Below are positions 1-11,389 of a stretch of 64,000 bases of DNA, piece after piece. The number at the start of each line of letters is the position of its first letter. Position 1 is the first letter of the stretch. Position numbers and translations under genes: made by a program. The notes beneath the pieces were generated by a model. The model had not been told where the DNA came from and searched no databases. It saw only the letters and a list, made by a program, of their open reading frames with translations. Source of the DNA: Ananas comosus. Lineage: Eukaryota > Streptophyta > Magnoliopsida > Poales > Bromeliaceae. The DNA lies in contig NC_033622.1 of the NCBI RefSeq assembly GCF_001540865.1, positions 3,019,454 to 3,083,453 on the forward strand. Reading direction: 5' to 3'.

Positions 1-406
1 TAAATAATTCTTTATACTATTTACAGTAGGATCAAAATCTCCGATCGAAAATTTTAATGTTATATCACCACTTTTTGTGAAATTTTTATTTTCAACCGTT
101 GATTTTGAACCCTTTCGATCGCTAGGTAAATTGTAGTACCCTTGGCTTTGATTTTGAACCCTTTCGATCACTAGGTAAATTCATGTCTTTTATCATTATT
201 TTTATGAGATTTTTATTTTCAGTCGTTTATTTTTAGACTACTCATTTGATAGGTAAATGATGCTGAAAAATTATAAAATTTAGTTTCCAAATACTTTCAA
301 TAATGTAGATCAAGTCTAGCGGAGCCGATCGTCGATTTGGAAGCCGCATCATTGAAAACAACTTGGCAGGATAGAAGCCTCCGTGCTACCGATAATATAC
401 CAGCCT

Positions 407-408
<2 letters not shown>
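1..408. repeat. Long foldback MITE, right half (family L)
   Basis: This is the right arm of a long inverted-repeat element whose other copies lie at 25279-25822, 32030-32562 and elsewhere. It contains the family's recognisable blocks (a CCTTTCGATCGCTAGGTAAA-like block, then GCGGAGCCGATCGTCGATT) and ends with CCTCCGTGCTACCGATA followed by CAGCCTAG at the start of a CT/TA microsatellite. Around 90-180 the GATTTTGAACCCTTTCGATC segment is present twice. The left arm lies outside the window. Confidence 0.65.
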
Positions 409-489
<81 letters not shown>

Positions 490-492
490 GAG
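409..492. repeat. (CT)n(TA)n compound microsatellite
   Basis: A long CT run passes directly into a TA run. It separates the right end of one foldback element from the left end of the next, and CAGCCTAG / GAGCTAGGCT form inverted ends on its two sides. This arrangement recurs at nearly every foldback element in the window. Confidence 0.9.
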
Positions 493-896
493 CTAGGCTT
501 CTATGCTTTCGAAAGTACGGGGGCCTCCGTGCTTGTAAGTTGTTTTCAATGATGGGACGTCTAATTCCGCGATCGGTTCCGTTAAACATGATCTATGTTA
601 TTGAACTATCTAGAAACCAAATTTCATAATTTTTTGACTTCGTTTGCTTAGTGAACGAGTAGCCTCAAAATGAACTGCTGAAAATAAAAATATCATAAAA
701 AACAGTGATAAATAACTCAAATTTCAAATCGGAAGTATTGTTCTTGCTATTGATGTTAAGTAGAATTTTCTATTAAAGTTTCATGTAATTTGGATACTTC
801 TACACCGTTGAACTTAAAAACGTGCCGCATCGGCCGTTAAAATAGTCATTTTTGGGACCTTTTGATCGCTTAGTAAATGATGTCAAAAAATTATAA
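493..896. repeat. Long foldback MITE, left half, cut by gap
   Basis: The segment begins GCTAGGCTTCTATGC and contains GGGGGCCTCCGTGCTTGTAA, the mirror of the right-arm terminus of the same family. It continues through the conserved left-arm blocks to the assembly gap, so the right arm is lost. Confidence 0.65.
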
Positions 897-1722
897 NNNN
901 NNNNNNNNNNNNNNNNNNNNNNNNNNNNNNNNNNNNNNNNNNNNNNNNNNNNNNNNNNNNNNNNNNNNNNNNNNNNNNNNNNNNNNNNNNNNNNNNNNNN
1001 NNNNNNNNNNNNNNNNNNNNNNNNNNNNNNNNNNNNNNNNNNNNNNNNNNNNNNNNNNNNNNNNNNNNNNNNNNNNNNNNNNNNNNNNNNNNNNNNNNNN
1101 NNNNNNNNNNNNNNNNNNNNNNNNNNNNNNNNNNNNNNNNNNNNNNNNNNNNNNNNNNNNNNNNNNNNNNNNNNNNNNNNNNNNNNNNNNNNNNNNNNNN
1201 NNNNNNNNNNNNNNNNNNNNNNNNNNNNNNNNNNNNNNNNNNNNNNNNNNNNNNNNNNNNNNNNNNNNNNNNNNNNNNNNNNNNNNNNNNNNNNNNNNNN
1301 NNNNNNNNNNNNNNNNNNNNNNNNNNNNNNNNNNNNNNNNNNNNNNNNNNNNNNNNNNNNNNNNNNNNNNNNNNNNNNNNNNNNNNNNNNNNNNNNNNNN
1401 NNNNNNNNNNNNNNNNNNNNNNNNNNNNNNNNNNNNNNNNNNNNNNNNNNNNNNNNNNNNNNNNNNNNNNNNNNNNNNNNNNNNNNNNNNNNNNNNNNNN
1501 NNNNNNNNNNNNNNNNNNNNNNNNNNNNNNNNNNNNNNNNNNNNNNNNNNNNNNNNNNNNNNNNNNNNNNNNNNNNNNNNNNNNNNNNNNNNNNNNNNNN
1601 NNNNNNNNNNNNNNNNNNNNNNNNNNNNNNNNNNNNNNNNNNNNNNNNNNNNNNNNNNNNNNNNNNNNNNNNNNNNNNNNNNNNNNNNNNNNNNNNNNNN
1701 NNNNNNNNNNNNNNNNNNNNNN
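897..1722. other. Assembly gap (826 N)
   Basis: A run of Ns. Open reading frames translated across it have no meaning. It lies inside a foldback element next to TA microsatellite, a context expected to defeat assembly. Confidence 1.
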
Positions 1723-1756
<34 letters not shown>

Positions 1757-1757
<1 letters not shown>

Positions 1758-1980
1758 TTCGGCTACTATGCTATTAATAGCACGAAGCATTTGGTGCTAC
1801 CAAGTTTTCCGCCGTTAGATCTACCCTTTTGATCATTTTCACCTGTTAGATCATACTATTCAACCAACCACTCACTCAACCTTAGGGGGTCCATATCATC
1901 CTAACCGCACATCTCTTAATCCAATAGTCAAAAATTTAGTAGCACCAATAACTTGTGCTATTAATAGTATATTAGCCTAG
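1757..1980. repeat. Short foldback MITE (family S, ~225 bp)
   Basis: Terminal inverted repeats are GGCTACTATGCTATTAATAG at 1761-1780 and its near-complement at 1958-1977 (CTATTAATAGTATATTAGCC). The element is flanked on both sides by (TA)n (1723-1754 and 1981-2000). Its core contains the family block AGGGGGTCCATATCATCCTA. Other copies are at 20102, 25034, 31797, 33810 and 39617. It has no coding capacity. Confidence 0.8.
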
Positions 1981-3692
1981 TTATATATATATATATATAT
2001 TTGTGTGTCTGTGTGTGGGTGTGTGGTAGCTATCAAGCGATACGTAGAATCACCTTACACGACGGTACAAAAACGGCATGGCGTGAAAGGCGATGGTTTA
2101 CGGTCAAAGTCAAAAGCCGCTCATCGTGGGTCGGCGACAAAGATTTTTTGGGCTTTAAAAACACACAAGTGAATACGTATTTACTGAAATTGAAAAAAAT
2201 AAATATATGCTACATGCGCTTACGCTTCGCCCCCAAAAGCTCAATTTCCAGCGAAAAATCAAGTTGCATAACATAACATATGTCGCTCCAACCACTCCTC
2301 AATAATTTCATATCGGATATACGTATAAGATAGAAATCATGATTGAAAAATATAAGATTTGAAATTCTAATATGAATAACCGAATTTAATTATTTTTTAT
2401 CAATATTTTTAACTCAACCAATTATTAGTGCTGAGCGGCTGAATCGTTATATTTGGTAGTAGAATTAGTTTATCAGTCAGAAGTGTTTGGTAATCTTAAT
2501 TTTTGTGTAAATTTTGATGTAAATTTATATCCTATAATACAAGCGAGCAAATCCTATAGTATAAAAAAGAAAAAATTAATAAAACAAGTGAACAAATCCT
2601 AGCAGTCTAGGGTGGAACTTGCACATCTTATAGTAAGTGTACATGTAACAGTGCTCTTTTTCTATCACATTACTTTGTGTATTAGATTTAGGGTTTATTT
2701 ATTTGTGCATAATTAATTTTCAGATTAAAAATAATTTTCAATTCGGTAGAAATTTAGGTGAAATTATTTTTTCGTTGCTGTTTGTTTGATAGAAAGTCGG
2801 TAATTTGGGAATTATAATTTTTTTAATTCATAATTTTTTTTTTCTAACATACAAAATGATTAAAAAAATTACATTACTTAATTATTATTAGTAGTATTAT
2901 TATTTACCCTTTTTTTATTCTGCAATGTACTGCATCATCATCACAAAGGGCAAAGTCAATTACGAGGCAAAAGTAGAGTTACATAAGAATGATTTTTTTT
3001 TTTTTTTTTTTTCAGTGAACCAAAAGACGGAAAAGAGCATTTATTTCTAAATCTTATAAAAAGATCTTGTATATCTAACATGAAGGATTCTTTCATCAGT
3101 GTCGAAATTTTAAAGGTGCAGAATAATAAAAAAGACTTAATTATTATGCTCTTTTCGAAATTAATTAGGTTTTAATTGTCACATTTATTAAACTATGGAT
3201 CCTTAATTGTAAGATATGAGGAGCTAAATTTGTATTGACACAAATTAACATTGGAAACATCTAAAATTAATTAAAATTGACCATCATTTTAAATACATAA
3301 TAATTCAAATGTTGGAGCGTGTAATTGGATGGCGATTTGCTTCGCAATCTACGCATTTGATTAAGATTGTTTGTTTGCAAATAAACTAATAAAAAAGTTA
3401 ATTCACCGACACATTCACTCACAAAAAATTTACATTTACACGTACATATATATTTATCATAGTACAATAACAAAATTAATAGAGGCAGTAAATTATTAAA
3501 TATAAGAAGTATCATACATTATTCCCAGTTATTTGGTTTTAGTACGTAGTATGAAGTTTAGACTTGCTTGGATGGTACACACAATAAAATTGAAGAGTAT
3601 CTTTTTTATTTTTTTAAGCGCTATTTTCTTTGTTTATGGTTTTTTTTTTTTTTTCTGCAATATTGAACCTTGTAGTGCATCTTACAATTACA
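1981..3692. other. AT-rich intergenic DNA
   Basis: The stretch begins with a short TA/GT microsatellite (1981-2025). After that I see only AT-rich sequence with homopolymer runs and short chance reading frames. The 91-codon frame at 2001-2276 starts in the GT repeat and shows no recognisable domain. No gene is supported. Confidence 0.6.
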
Positions 3693-6300
3693 ATTTTTTT
3701 TTTTTTCTAGTAGTGATTTATCAACCGTCTAAATAGAATACACGTTAATTAACGCTTTGCACAAATAATAAAATTATATTTGAGAAATTTTCGTAATGAA
3801 TATAGTAGTTTTAAAAATTTTGTTGTGCAATTTAAATTTTGTAAATTAGTTCTACAAATCTTCCTAACTTTGTAAATCAGTTACACACATCTTAGTTAGT
3901 TCCCTAATTATAGTTAGAAGGGTTTTCTTTTTATTTTTTTGCGAAAATTGTACATATAAAATAGTTTAACAAATTAGATTTAAATTCACGACAATATATA
4001 TATATTTTTTGAGAGATGGGTAGCACGCTACCCGCTTCGTTTATTTTATTTAGAAATAAATTTTTTTTTTCTAATAGTGATTTATCAACCGTCTAAATAG
4101 AACACACATTAATTAACGCTTTGTACAGATAATAAAACTATATGTGAGAAATTTTCGTAACGAATATGCTAGTTTCAGAAATTTTGTAGTGAAATTCAAA
4201 TTTCGTAAATTAGTTCTACAAATCTTGCTAATTTTGTAAATCAGTTACACACATTTTAGTTAGTTCCCTAATTATAGTTAGAAGAGTTTTGTTTTTATTT
4301 TTTTATTTTTTTGCGAAAACTGTATATATAAAAGAGTTTAGCAAATTAGGTTTAAACTTACAACAATGTTTTTTTTTTTGAGAGATAGATCGCATCCTAT
4401 CGGCTTCGTTTATTTCATTTAGAAATAAAATTTTTTTTTCTAATAGTGATTTATCAACTGTCTAAATAGAACATACATTAATTAACGCTTTGCACAGATA
4501 ATAAAACTATATGTGAGAAATTTTGGTAACGAATATACTAGTTTAAGAAATTTTGTAGTGAAATTCAAATTTCGTAAATTAGTTCTATAAATCTTGCTAA
4601 TTTTGTAAATCAGTTACACACATCTTAGTTAGTTCGCTAATTATAGTTAGAAGAGTTTTCCTTTTATTTTTTTTTATTTTTTTGCGAAAACTGTATATAT
4701 AAAACAATTTAATAAATTCGATTTAAACTCACAACAATGTTTTTTTTTTTTTTTGAGAGAGATAGATAGCATGCTATCCGCTTCATTTATTTCATTTAGA
4801 AATAATTTTTTTTTCTAGTAGTGATTTATCAACCGTCTAAATAGAACATACATTAATTAATGCTTTGCATAGATAATAAGGCTATATGTTAGAAATTTTC
4901 GTAACGAATATAGTAGTTTCAGAAATTTGGTTGTGCAATTCAAATTTCTAAATTAGTTATACAAATCTTTTTAACTTTGTTAATCAGTTACACAATTAGT
5001 TAGTTCCCTAATTATAGTTAGAAGAGTTTTCTTTTTTTATTTTGTTGGGAAAACTGCTTATATAAAACAGTTTAACAAATTAGGTTTAAACTCACAACAA
5101 TATTTTTTTTTTTGAGAGATAGGTAGCACGCTACCTGCTTCGTTTATTTCATTTAGAAATAAATTTTTTCTAGTAGTGATTTATCAACCGTCTAAATAGA
5201 ACACACATTAATTAACGTTTTGCATAGATAATAAGGCTATATGTGAAAAATTTCCGTAACGAATATAGTAGTTTCAGAAATTTTATTGTACAATTTAAAT
5301 TTCGTAAATTAGTTCTACAAATCTTGTTAACTTTGTAAATCAGTTACACACATCTTAGTTAGTTCCCTAAATATAGTTAGAAGAGTTTTCTTTTTATTTT
5401 TTTATTTTTTTGCGAAAGCTGTATATATAAAAGAGTTTAACAAATTAGGTTTAAACTCACAACAATATTTTTTTTTTTTGAGATAGGTAGCATGCTACCT
5501 GCTTCGTTTATTTCATTTAGAAAGATTTTTTTTTTTCTAGTAGTGATTTATCAACCGTCTAATTAGAACACACATTATTTAACTCTTTGTACAGATAATA
5601 AAGTTATATGTGAGAAATTTCTGTAACGAATATAGTAGTTTCAGAAATTTTGTTGTGCAATTCAAATTTCTAAATTAGTTATACAAATCTTTCTAACTTT
5701 GTTAATCAGTTACACACATTTTAGTTAGTTTCCTAATTATAGTTAGAAGAGTTTTCTTTTTATTTATTTTTTATTTTTTTGCGAAAACTGTTTATATAAA
5801 ACAGTTTAACAAATTAAGTTTAAACTCACAACAATGTTTTTTTTTTTTTTCTGAGAGAGATAGGTAGTACGCTACCTGCTTCGTTTATTTCATTTAGAAT
5901 TTTTTTTTTTTTTCGTAGTGATTTATCAGCCGTCTAAATAGAACACACGTTAATTAACAATTTGCACAGATAATAAAGCTATATGTGAGAAATTTTCGTA
6001 ACGAATATAGTAATTTCGGAAATTTTGTTGTGCAATTCAAATTTCGTAAATTAGTTCTACAAATCTTGCTAATTTTGTAAATCAGTTACACACACTAATT
6101 ATAGTTAGAAGAGTTTTCTTTTCTTTTCTTTTTTTTTTGCGAAAACCGTATATAGTTACACACACTAATTATAGTTAGAAGAGTTTTCTTTTTTTATAAA
6201 ACAGTTTAACAAATTAGGTTTAACTCACAACAATATTTTTTTTTTTTTTGAGAGATAGATAGCACGCAACCCGTTTCGTTTATTTTATTTAGAAATAAAC
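3693..6300. repeat. Tandem array, seven ~365 bp units carrying SINE 3' ends
   Basis: The landmark TAGTGATTTATCAACCGTCT recurs at about 3711, 4075, 4444, 4819, 5174, 5541 and 5916, so spacings are 355-375 bp. Every unit reads: oligo-T, CTAGTAGTGATTTATC, about 250 bp of AT-rich unique sequence ending ACTCACAACAAT, oligo-T, then about 55 bp with GGTAGCACGCTACC and CTTCGTTTATTTCATTTAG. The last part is the 3' end of the minus-strand SINE found complete at 6238-6391. Only the final unit runs on into the full SINE. The units differ by scattered substitutions and by homopolymer length. The final unit also contains a local duplication near 6080-6200. No coding potential is seen. Confidence 0.9.
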
Positions 6301-6391
6301 TTAGCTGAGAAGGTGAATTAACTAGGATTCGAACTTGAGACCTCAGATACCAACCATCAAGCTCTTTACCACTTACTCTAGAGACGGTACG
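6238..6391 (-). mobile_element. tRNA-derived SINE
   Basis: Read on the minus strand, the element starts with a tRNA-like head. This has an A-box-like part (GTAAGTGGTAAAGAGCTTG) and a B-box-like GTTCGAATCCTAG. It continues with a body ending in a hairpin-like GGT..GCTA..C segment and an A tail (oligo-T at 6238-6250 on plus). A 17 bp direct repeat, TAACTCACAACAATATT, at 6221-6237 and 6392-6408 is the target-site duplication. The family recurs at 13705, 19372, 35653 and 36301. Confidence 0.85.
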
Positions 6392-6494
6392 TAACTCACA
6401 ACAATATTATTTATGTTTCAAGAGAGTCTTAATAATTAATGAGAGAGAAGAAGAATTAATGACATGAGATTCATTTTTTGAAATAGTGGAAGAA

Positions 6495-6500
6495 TTTATT
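6495..6500 (-). terminator. Possible poly(A) signal of PLATZ gene
   Basis: TTTATT on plus reads AATAAA on minus, about 216 bp beyond the PLATZ stop codon. It is the canonical hexamer, but the surrounding DNA is AT-rich, so chance occurrence is possible. Confidence 0.35.
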
Positions 6501-6715
6501 TAAAAACCCATTGGAAAATGTACAATTAATATATAAAACTTTGGAAATGGGAATCACATGGTACCAATTACACACTAAAAAAAGAAACATCACCAGGCAT
6601 GTTGTGTAAGAGGTAATTAAGAAGAAAAAAGTAATCAAGTGTGAAAAAAAATTATTGTCAAAGTTAATTACAAATTAACAACTGTATTCACTATTACTAA
6701 TACTATACCCCATCT

Positions 6716-7815
6716 CTAACTTAGAGGGGATCTATGTGGAGTCCCTTTCCTTCTATTCATGTTTGTAGCAACCATGTCATGATCATCACTAGAAACCCTA
6801 GACGCCAACCGCGGGAACAGCTTTAGCTCGCTCCGTCTCTTGTGAACGAAGTTACCAAACGCGCCACTCAAATTCTCCGAGTCCGATGAACCCATGGCCT
6901 CATCGCCTTCGACGATAGCGGCATGCGGTGTATCATTATTCTCGTGATCAAATGCATGATCTAGTTCGTATGGTGCGACAAATTCTGAGCTGATCAATTT
7001 CGAACGATCAATTGTCCTTGGGTAAATTGACATGTTCTTCTTGCATGTTAAGACATAATCAACCTACATCGATCAACGAAAACATTATCCTTCACAATTA
7101 ATTTGCTATTTTGTTTTGTAAATATGAAAAATTTAATGGAGTGGTCTGATTGAAATAGAAATTGAAGTTCCGTAACTTAATTGAAATAAAATTTTAACGA
7201 TTTTCATTTCAATTACCAATGATGCAATTTAACCATATGAAAAATGTAAGTACTAGAATTTTATTGAAAATTATGATTCTCTTAATTAATTACCTTGCAC
7301 TCAAGTGAGCAATGGATGTAAGGTTCCTGGAGGGCTCGATCACAAGAGGTGCAAAAATTTCCTGATCCTTTGAATTGCCTATTTTGTGGCCGCTTCTTTA
7401 TGAAGATCACTTTGGAGTTGTTAATTATATATGACTGCAAATGTTAGTTAGAGATCATGATCACAAAACATGAAATTAGCATGCATGGTTAGAATATATT
7501 TTCGCCGCGATAAATCAAATTCTTTGGATATATGTATATATATGTAACCTGAATACTGGAGCAGTCGATGAGCTTCGCGAGATCGGACAATCGGACGACG
7601 TCGTGGTAGACGTAGCGCCGCACCTGCACGAGGCGGTGGGAGCGGTGCGAGGGGTCGACGGCGCAGTGGGCGCAGATGGCGGTGCAGCAGTCGAGGCAGC
7701 ATATGTTCTTCTCGTTCTTCCTCGCTGCCGCGTGGACGGTGCAGCCGCCGAAGAACTTCTGCGTGTCCAGCGCCTCCAGCCATGCCGGCTTACGTTGAAT
7801 CTCCTGAACAAACAT
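6716..7815 (-). CDS. PLATZ zinc-binding transcription factor, three exons
   Basis: The exons are 7549-7815, 7294-7434 and 6716-7063; the introns (7435-7548 and 7064-7293) are GT-AG and phase 0. The product is about 251 aa. PLATZ proteins are plant-specific, zinc-dependent DNA-binding proteins that act in the nucleus, often on A/T-rich sites. Exon 1 encodes KPAWLEALDTQKFF and then the first zinc cluster (CTVH, CCLDCC, CAHC, HRSHR), followed by VQVRRYVYHDVVRL and KLIDCSSIQ. Exon 2 encodes NSKVIFIKKRPQNRQFKGSG and the second cluster CTSC-x10-CSLEC. Exon 3 encodes an acidic, Ser-rich tail ending NRRKGTPHRSPLS, typical of the family. I chose the start at 7815 (MFVQEIQRK) because it is in frame and close to the conserved KPAWL. 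TTTGTTCAG just inside it could instead be a splice acceptor for an upstream exon. Exon 1 is much more GC-rich than the rest. Confidence 0.92.
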
Positions 7816-7932
7816 AATTACGGGTACTTAAGTGAAAAAGAGTGATTGAACAAGTCCGAGATTGAGTTTGAAAGGCCAAGGCCAAAAAATGACCCACCAT
7901 TAGAACACGCAAATTTAAAAAGATTAAGTGGG

Positions 7933-8020
7933 CTAGGGTTTGGTATTATAGAGTGCCCCAAGAGAAGGGGATGGGATTAGGGTTTATGGGTAATTTATGG
8001 ATGGATGGGGATATATAAGG
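7933..8020 (-). promoter_or_regulatory. Putative PLATZ core promoter and 5' leader motifs
   Basis: On the minus strand a TATA-like CCTTATATATCC lies at 8009-8020, about 200 bp upstream of the proposed start. Downstream of it are two telo-box-like motifs: AAACCCTAA near 7977-7985 and AAACCCTA near 7934-7941. Telo boxes are known in promoters and leaders of plant growth-related genes; their role here is inferred only from position. Confidence 0.4.
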
Positions 8021-9012
8021 GAGCATGAAGGGATATATTAATTACACAACATTGAGTTAATAAATTTATATAAAAAAAGAGAGAGGGGTGTACAGGGGGA
8101 GAACGTGGGGACTGTTTCCGTGTCGTCGCCCCTATTGGCTAGAGAGATTATTGCGTGCACCGGGTGTATAAACACATTCACGCACTAGGTTCATAGTAAA
8201 ATCTCTAAAATAAAAGTTTCAAAATCAAAATTTAATTGTAAGTAATCTAGCATTCTCGCGTACATCATTTCATATAACAATTCTTTAGAATGATCCAGTT
8301 CAATAATATTAATAATTCATTGGATCCAAATTATTAGGCTAAAATATTCTAAACAGATTATTAGTATTAGAGTTCTTAATTCTTATGTTCCTATTTATGA
8401 TTCCTTTCTCATACCATAGGGGACCATTGGTGCGTGGCCTTTATTGCTATTAATTTTGAAACTGTGTGACCATAGATTGTAAACTTCCAAAATACATGAT
8501 GTTTCTAAATATAGACCTTACACATAGAGAGCAATTATTTATACATCTGAAAAGCTTCCGAATTTCTAATATTAAAAAATATTATTTTAACATTTCAAGT
8601 TATTTCAAATATATAACTAAAGTTAAAATTCTATTAGTAAACTATCAGAAACAGCAGTTATTTTTATAAAATTACTATTTTATCTTTCTAAATTTACTTT
8701 TCTACCATCACCAACTTTTCTTATTTGCTTTTATGTTAGGAGTAAAACAAATATTTTAACTTTTTACCTTTTTTATTGTACCTTTCTATCGTTGTCAGCT
8801 TTCCTTTTTCTTCCTTAAGTTGGGGGCAAATGAGTTATTTTGACTTTTTTTTACTCCGATAGAAATTTAACCTGGATTTATTTCGTGATAACTTAATGGG
8901 TACTAACAACGGAGTTTTTTCTGAATAATAAAGAAATATGCAAGTAATATATTTGAAATAAAAAAGATAGGAGTATATAAAATATTTCAAAAATTTTGAA
9001 AGACATATTAAA
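8021..9012. other. Intergenic DNA, no gene seen
   Basis: AT-rich sequence upstream of the PLATZ gene. The 67-codon frame at 8466-8669 has Lys/Ile/Asn-rich composition expected of AT-rich non-coding DNA and no domain. I see no repeat with clear boundaries. Confidence 0.5.
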
Positions 9013-9990
9013 TAGGAAAAATTTCACCAGTGCCCCTCTTGGAGGCCATTATATCGTAGATGCCCTTCTAAAGTTAAAAATATCATCAATATCCCTCTAA
9101 ATATTAAAACTACTCATGAATGCCTTTTAGGTAAAAAATTCATGAAAAACATCATCCATTATCCCCTGATATCAATTTAACAAAGTATAAAAATTTAAAG
9201 TTATTTAAATGATTGGTTTTAAATTTTGAACTGTACATACTAACTAAGCTTTACTTTTTAAAATTTTTAATAAAATATTTATGGTTTACTAAATATAAAA
9301 TGCTCCTTTTTAATTTTTCGCTATAAAATTACATAATTTATCATGATATATAACTGTCAATATTAGTATTCAATGTTAAGAGTTCATTATTTTTTAATTC
9401 TATTTAAATATAATAATTTACATACATTGCACAAAAAAAAGGATAGCCAAAATTTTTTATGGTAAAGTATTTTTCATATGATATTCATATAAAATTCATT
9501 TTCGATAGTAAACTAAAAGTTTGTAAAGTTTCTTTCAACTATAGGCCATTTGAATAACCCCCTTTAATTTTAATTTTTTTATTTACGACTTCTCAATTTT
9601 ATTTTTCTTTTACAATTGAGTAATTTTTATTAAGAAATTTTTTTAAAAGAAATTAGTAAATCAATGAATGAGATTTATCGATTAAGAAATTTACTACGTG
9701 CAAAACCCTAATAAAAAAAACTAAAAGCCCTAATAAAAAAAACTAAAAGCTTAAGAGGCCTTAATAAAAAAAATGTTGAAGGGGTCTATTTTAAAATAGA
9801 CCTATAAGTGAGGGGTCTCCACACACTTTTACTCACCAACAATTAGAGGTAGACATGTCATTTAATCTTATAAAAATTAACAAAAGCAAATTTATGAGGT
9901 TTGAGAGGGTATTGATGATATTCCAAAATTTTGAAGGATATTTATAATATTTTTAAGTTTTACAAGGATAGTCATGAAATTGCCCCTATT
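9013..9990. repeat. Probable foldback/MITE-like element, ~980 bp
   Basis: The left end reads TAGGAAAAATTTCACCAGTG and the complement of the right end reads TAGGGGCAATTTCATGACTA. Further in, ATCATCAATATCCC on the left pairs with GGGTATTGATGAT on the right (9908-9921). TTAAA occurs just outside both ends, a possible short target duplication. The interior is AT-rich and non-coding, with a small direct repeat (AATAAAAAAAACTAAAAG) near 9710-9748. Confidence 0.5.
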
Positions 9991-10120
9991 AAATTAATAT
10001 TATCCCTTTTACATATTATAGATTATGCCTAATTAGGAATTTAAACTTTAATTTTAAAATATTACTCTTTATTAAATGTAAGGTGCAGTGTATGGAGTTT
10101 GTATATATATATATATATAT

Positions 10121-10369
10121 GGAGTAGAGCTACTTTGCTATTAGGAGTACAACAGCTCTTATATTCTTAAGGTTGTCATCATCTATTAATTTTGATGGGT
10201 GGTTAGGGTTAATATCTTATTTCTTTTATTTTTTTCTTAATTTCTTTTTTTTTTAATTTCTCTTAAATTTCTCTTCTTTTTCTCATCATAACCATTTATC
10301 AAAATTGATGAATGATTACGAACTTAGGAGTATAAATGCTGCTGTGATCATAATAGTACAGTAGCCCTA

Positions 10370-10371
<2 letters not shown>
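10121..10371. repeat. Foldback MITE (family T) between TA and CT/TA microsatellites
   Basis: The left terminus GGAGTAGAGCTACTTTGCTA pairs with the right terminus TAGTACAGTAGCCCTACTC. Inside, ATTTTGATGGGTGGTTA pairs with CATAACCATTTATCAAAAT. It is preceded by (TA)n at 10102-10120 and followed by CT then TA repeats at 10371-10400. A diverged relative lies at 31472-31760. Confidence 0.7.
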
Positions 10372-10400
<29 letters not shown>

Positions 10401-10876
10401 CACACCTGGTGCAGGCAATAATATCTCCATGGCTACATAATAGTGTTTTAAGCAAGTTGAGGCAACACTCTCCTTGGCTCGAGAGCTCTTTTCCCTAAAC
10501 TAACCCAAAAATGAGGGCGCGGCCCGAGGAGCTTTTCATTTTATTGTATTTTATTTTACCAACTTTTTTTTATTTATTTGTCTCTACTCATTTGTGGATG
10601 GAATTGAATTGAGCCTCGACATTGCATTGGGCATTGGCATCGCTAGCCACCATATTTATTAAAGTGGATTGGAAATATTGCGATTTGAATTAGGGTGCTT
10701 TAAATAATATATATCTAGGTTCATAGAGTTATTTTGGACATTGAGACTTGCAAATCCATAATCCATATTATTAAATACTAGTTGTGGTACATGTATAATA
10801 TATACATGTCACATTACTAATTAATTTAAATTTAGATATAAATTTTATATAGAATAAAATCTAAATATGCATTATA
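10401..10876. other. Intergenic DNA, no gene seen
   Basis: Mixed sequence without a supported reading frame, RNA gene or bounded repeat. Confidence 0.5.
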
Positions 10877-11258
10877 AATTTAAATAGTTATTGGTGGCAA
10901 GAGTCTATTTTTTAATTATTTTTTTTTCTAAATTTGATTTGTTTTGATTTATTTTCAGTTTGTTAATTATAATTATTTATTTTTTTATAATATGTGTCGA
11001 ATATTCTTTTATTCCATCTAGGATTCCGTCTGTCAATTCGCTTTTATATATAGTATAGATATATAGATTTAAATTTAAATAATTGTTGGTGGCATTAGTC
11101 TCGTTTTCAATTAATTTATTTTTTAAATTTGATTAGTTTCAATTTATTTTTACTATGTTAATCATAATTATTTATTTATTTTTTATAATATGTATGGAAT
11201 ATTTTTTTATTCCATCTAGGATTTCGCTCGTCAATTTTATATATAGTATAGATAATCT
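10877..11258. repeat. Two diverged direct copies, ~190 bp each
   Basis: Copy 1 (about 10877-11067) and copy 2 (about 11070-11258) share AAATTTAAATA, TTGGTGGCA, TTTATAATATGT, ATTCCATCTAGGATT and TTTTATATATAGTATAGAT in the same order. On minus, each copy begins TCTATACTATATATAAAA preceded by A, which resembles a Helitron 5' terminus; that class assignment is speculative. Confidence 0.6.
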
Positions 11259-11389
11259 AAATTATCTAAAATTTTTAAAGTTTTACTTTTTTGATTTTTT
11301 TCATGTTGTTTTGAAGTGCATTATGCAGTGATAGAATGAATGGTTAACAGTTATCTAATGAATGGTTAACAGTTATCTATATTGGATTA

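Noticed and set aside
877..1790. Long open frames of about 290-300 codons on both strands
   Set aside because: They are translations of the N gap.
2001..2276. 91-codon frame as a gene
   Set aside because: It begins in a GT microsatellite, has no domain and lies in repeat-rich DNA.
3693..6300. CRISPR-like or satellite array of independent origin
   Set aside because: The units are ~365 bp, diverged and contain a SINE tail; there are no short direct repeats with unique spacers and the genome is a plant's.
6238..6391. tRNA gene
   Set aside because: The head resembles a tRNA but lacks a complete cloverleaf, has an A tail and is flanked by a target-site duplication: a SINE.
7816..8020. A tiny upstream PLATZ exon (ATGGTGG then GT)
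   Set aside because: It would join in the wrong phase to the conserved exon and give an immediate stop; the start at 7815 needs no extra assumption, though an undetected exon remains possible.
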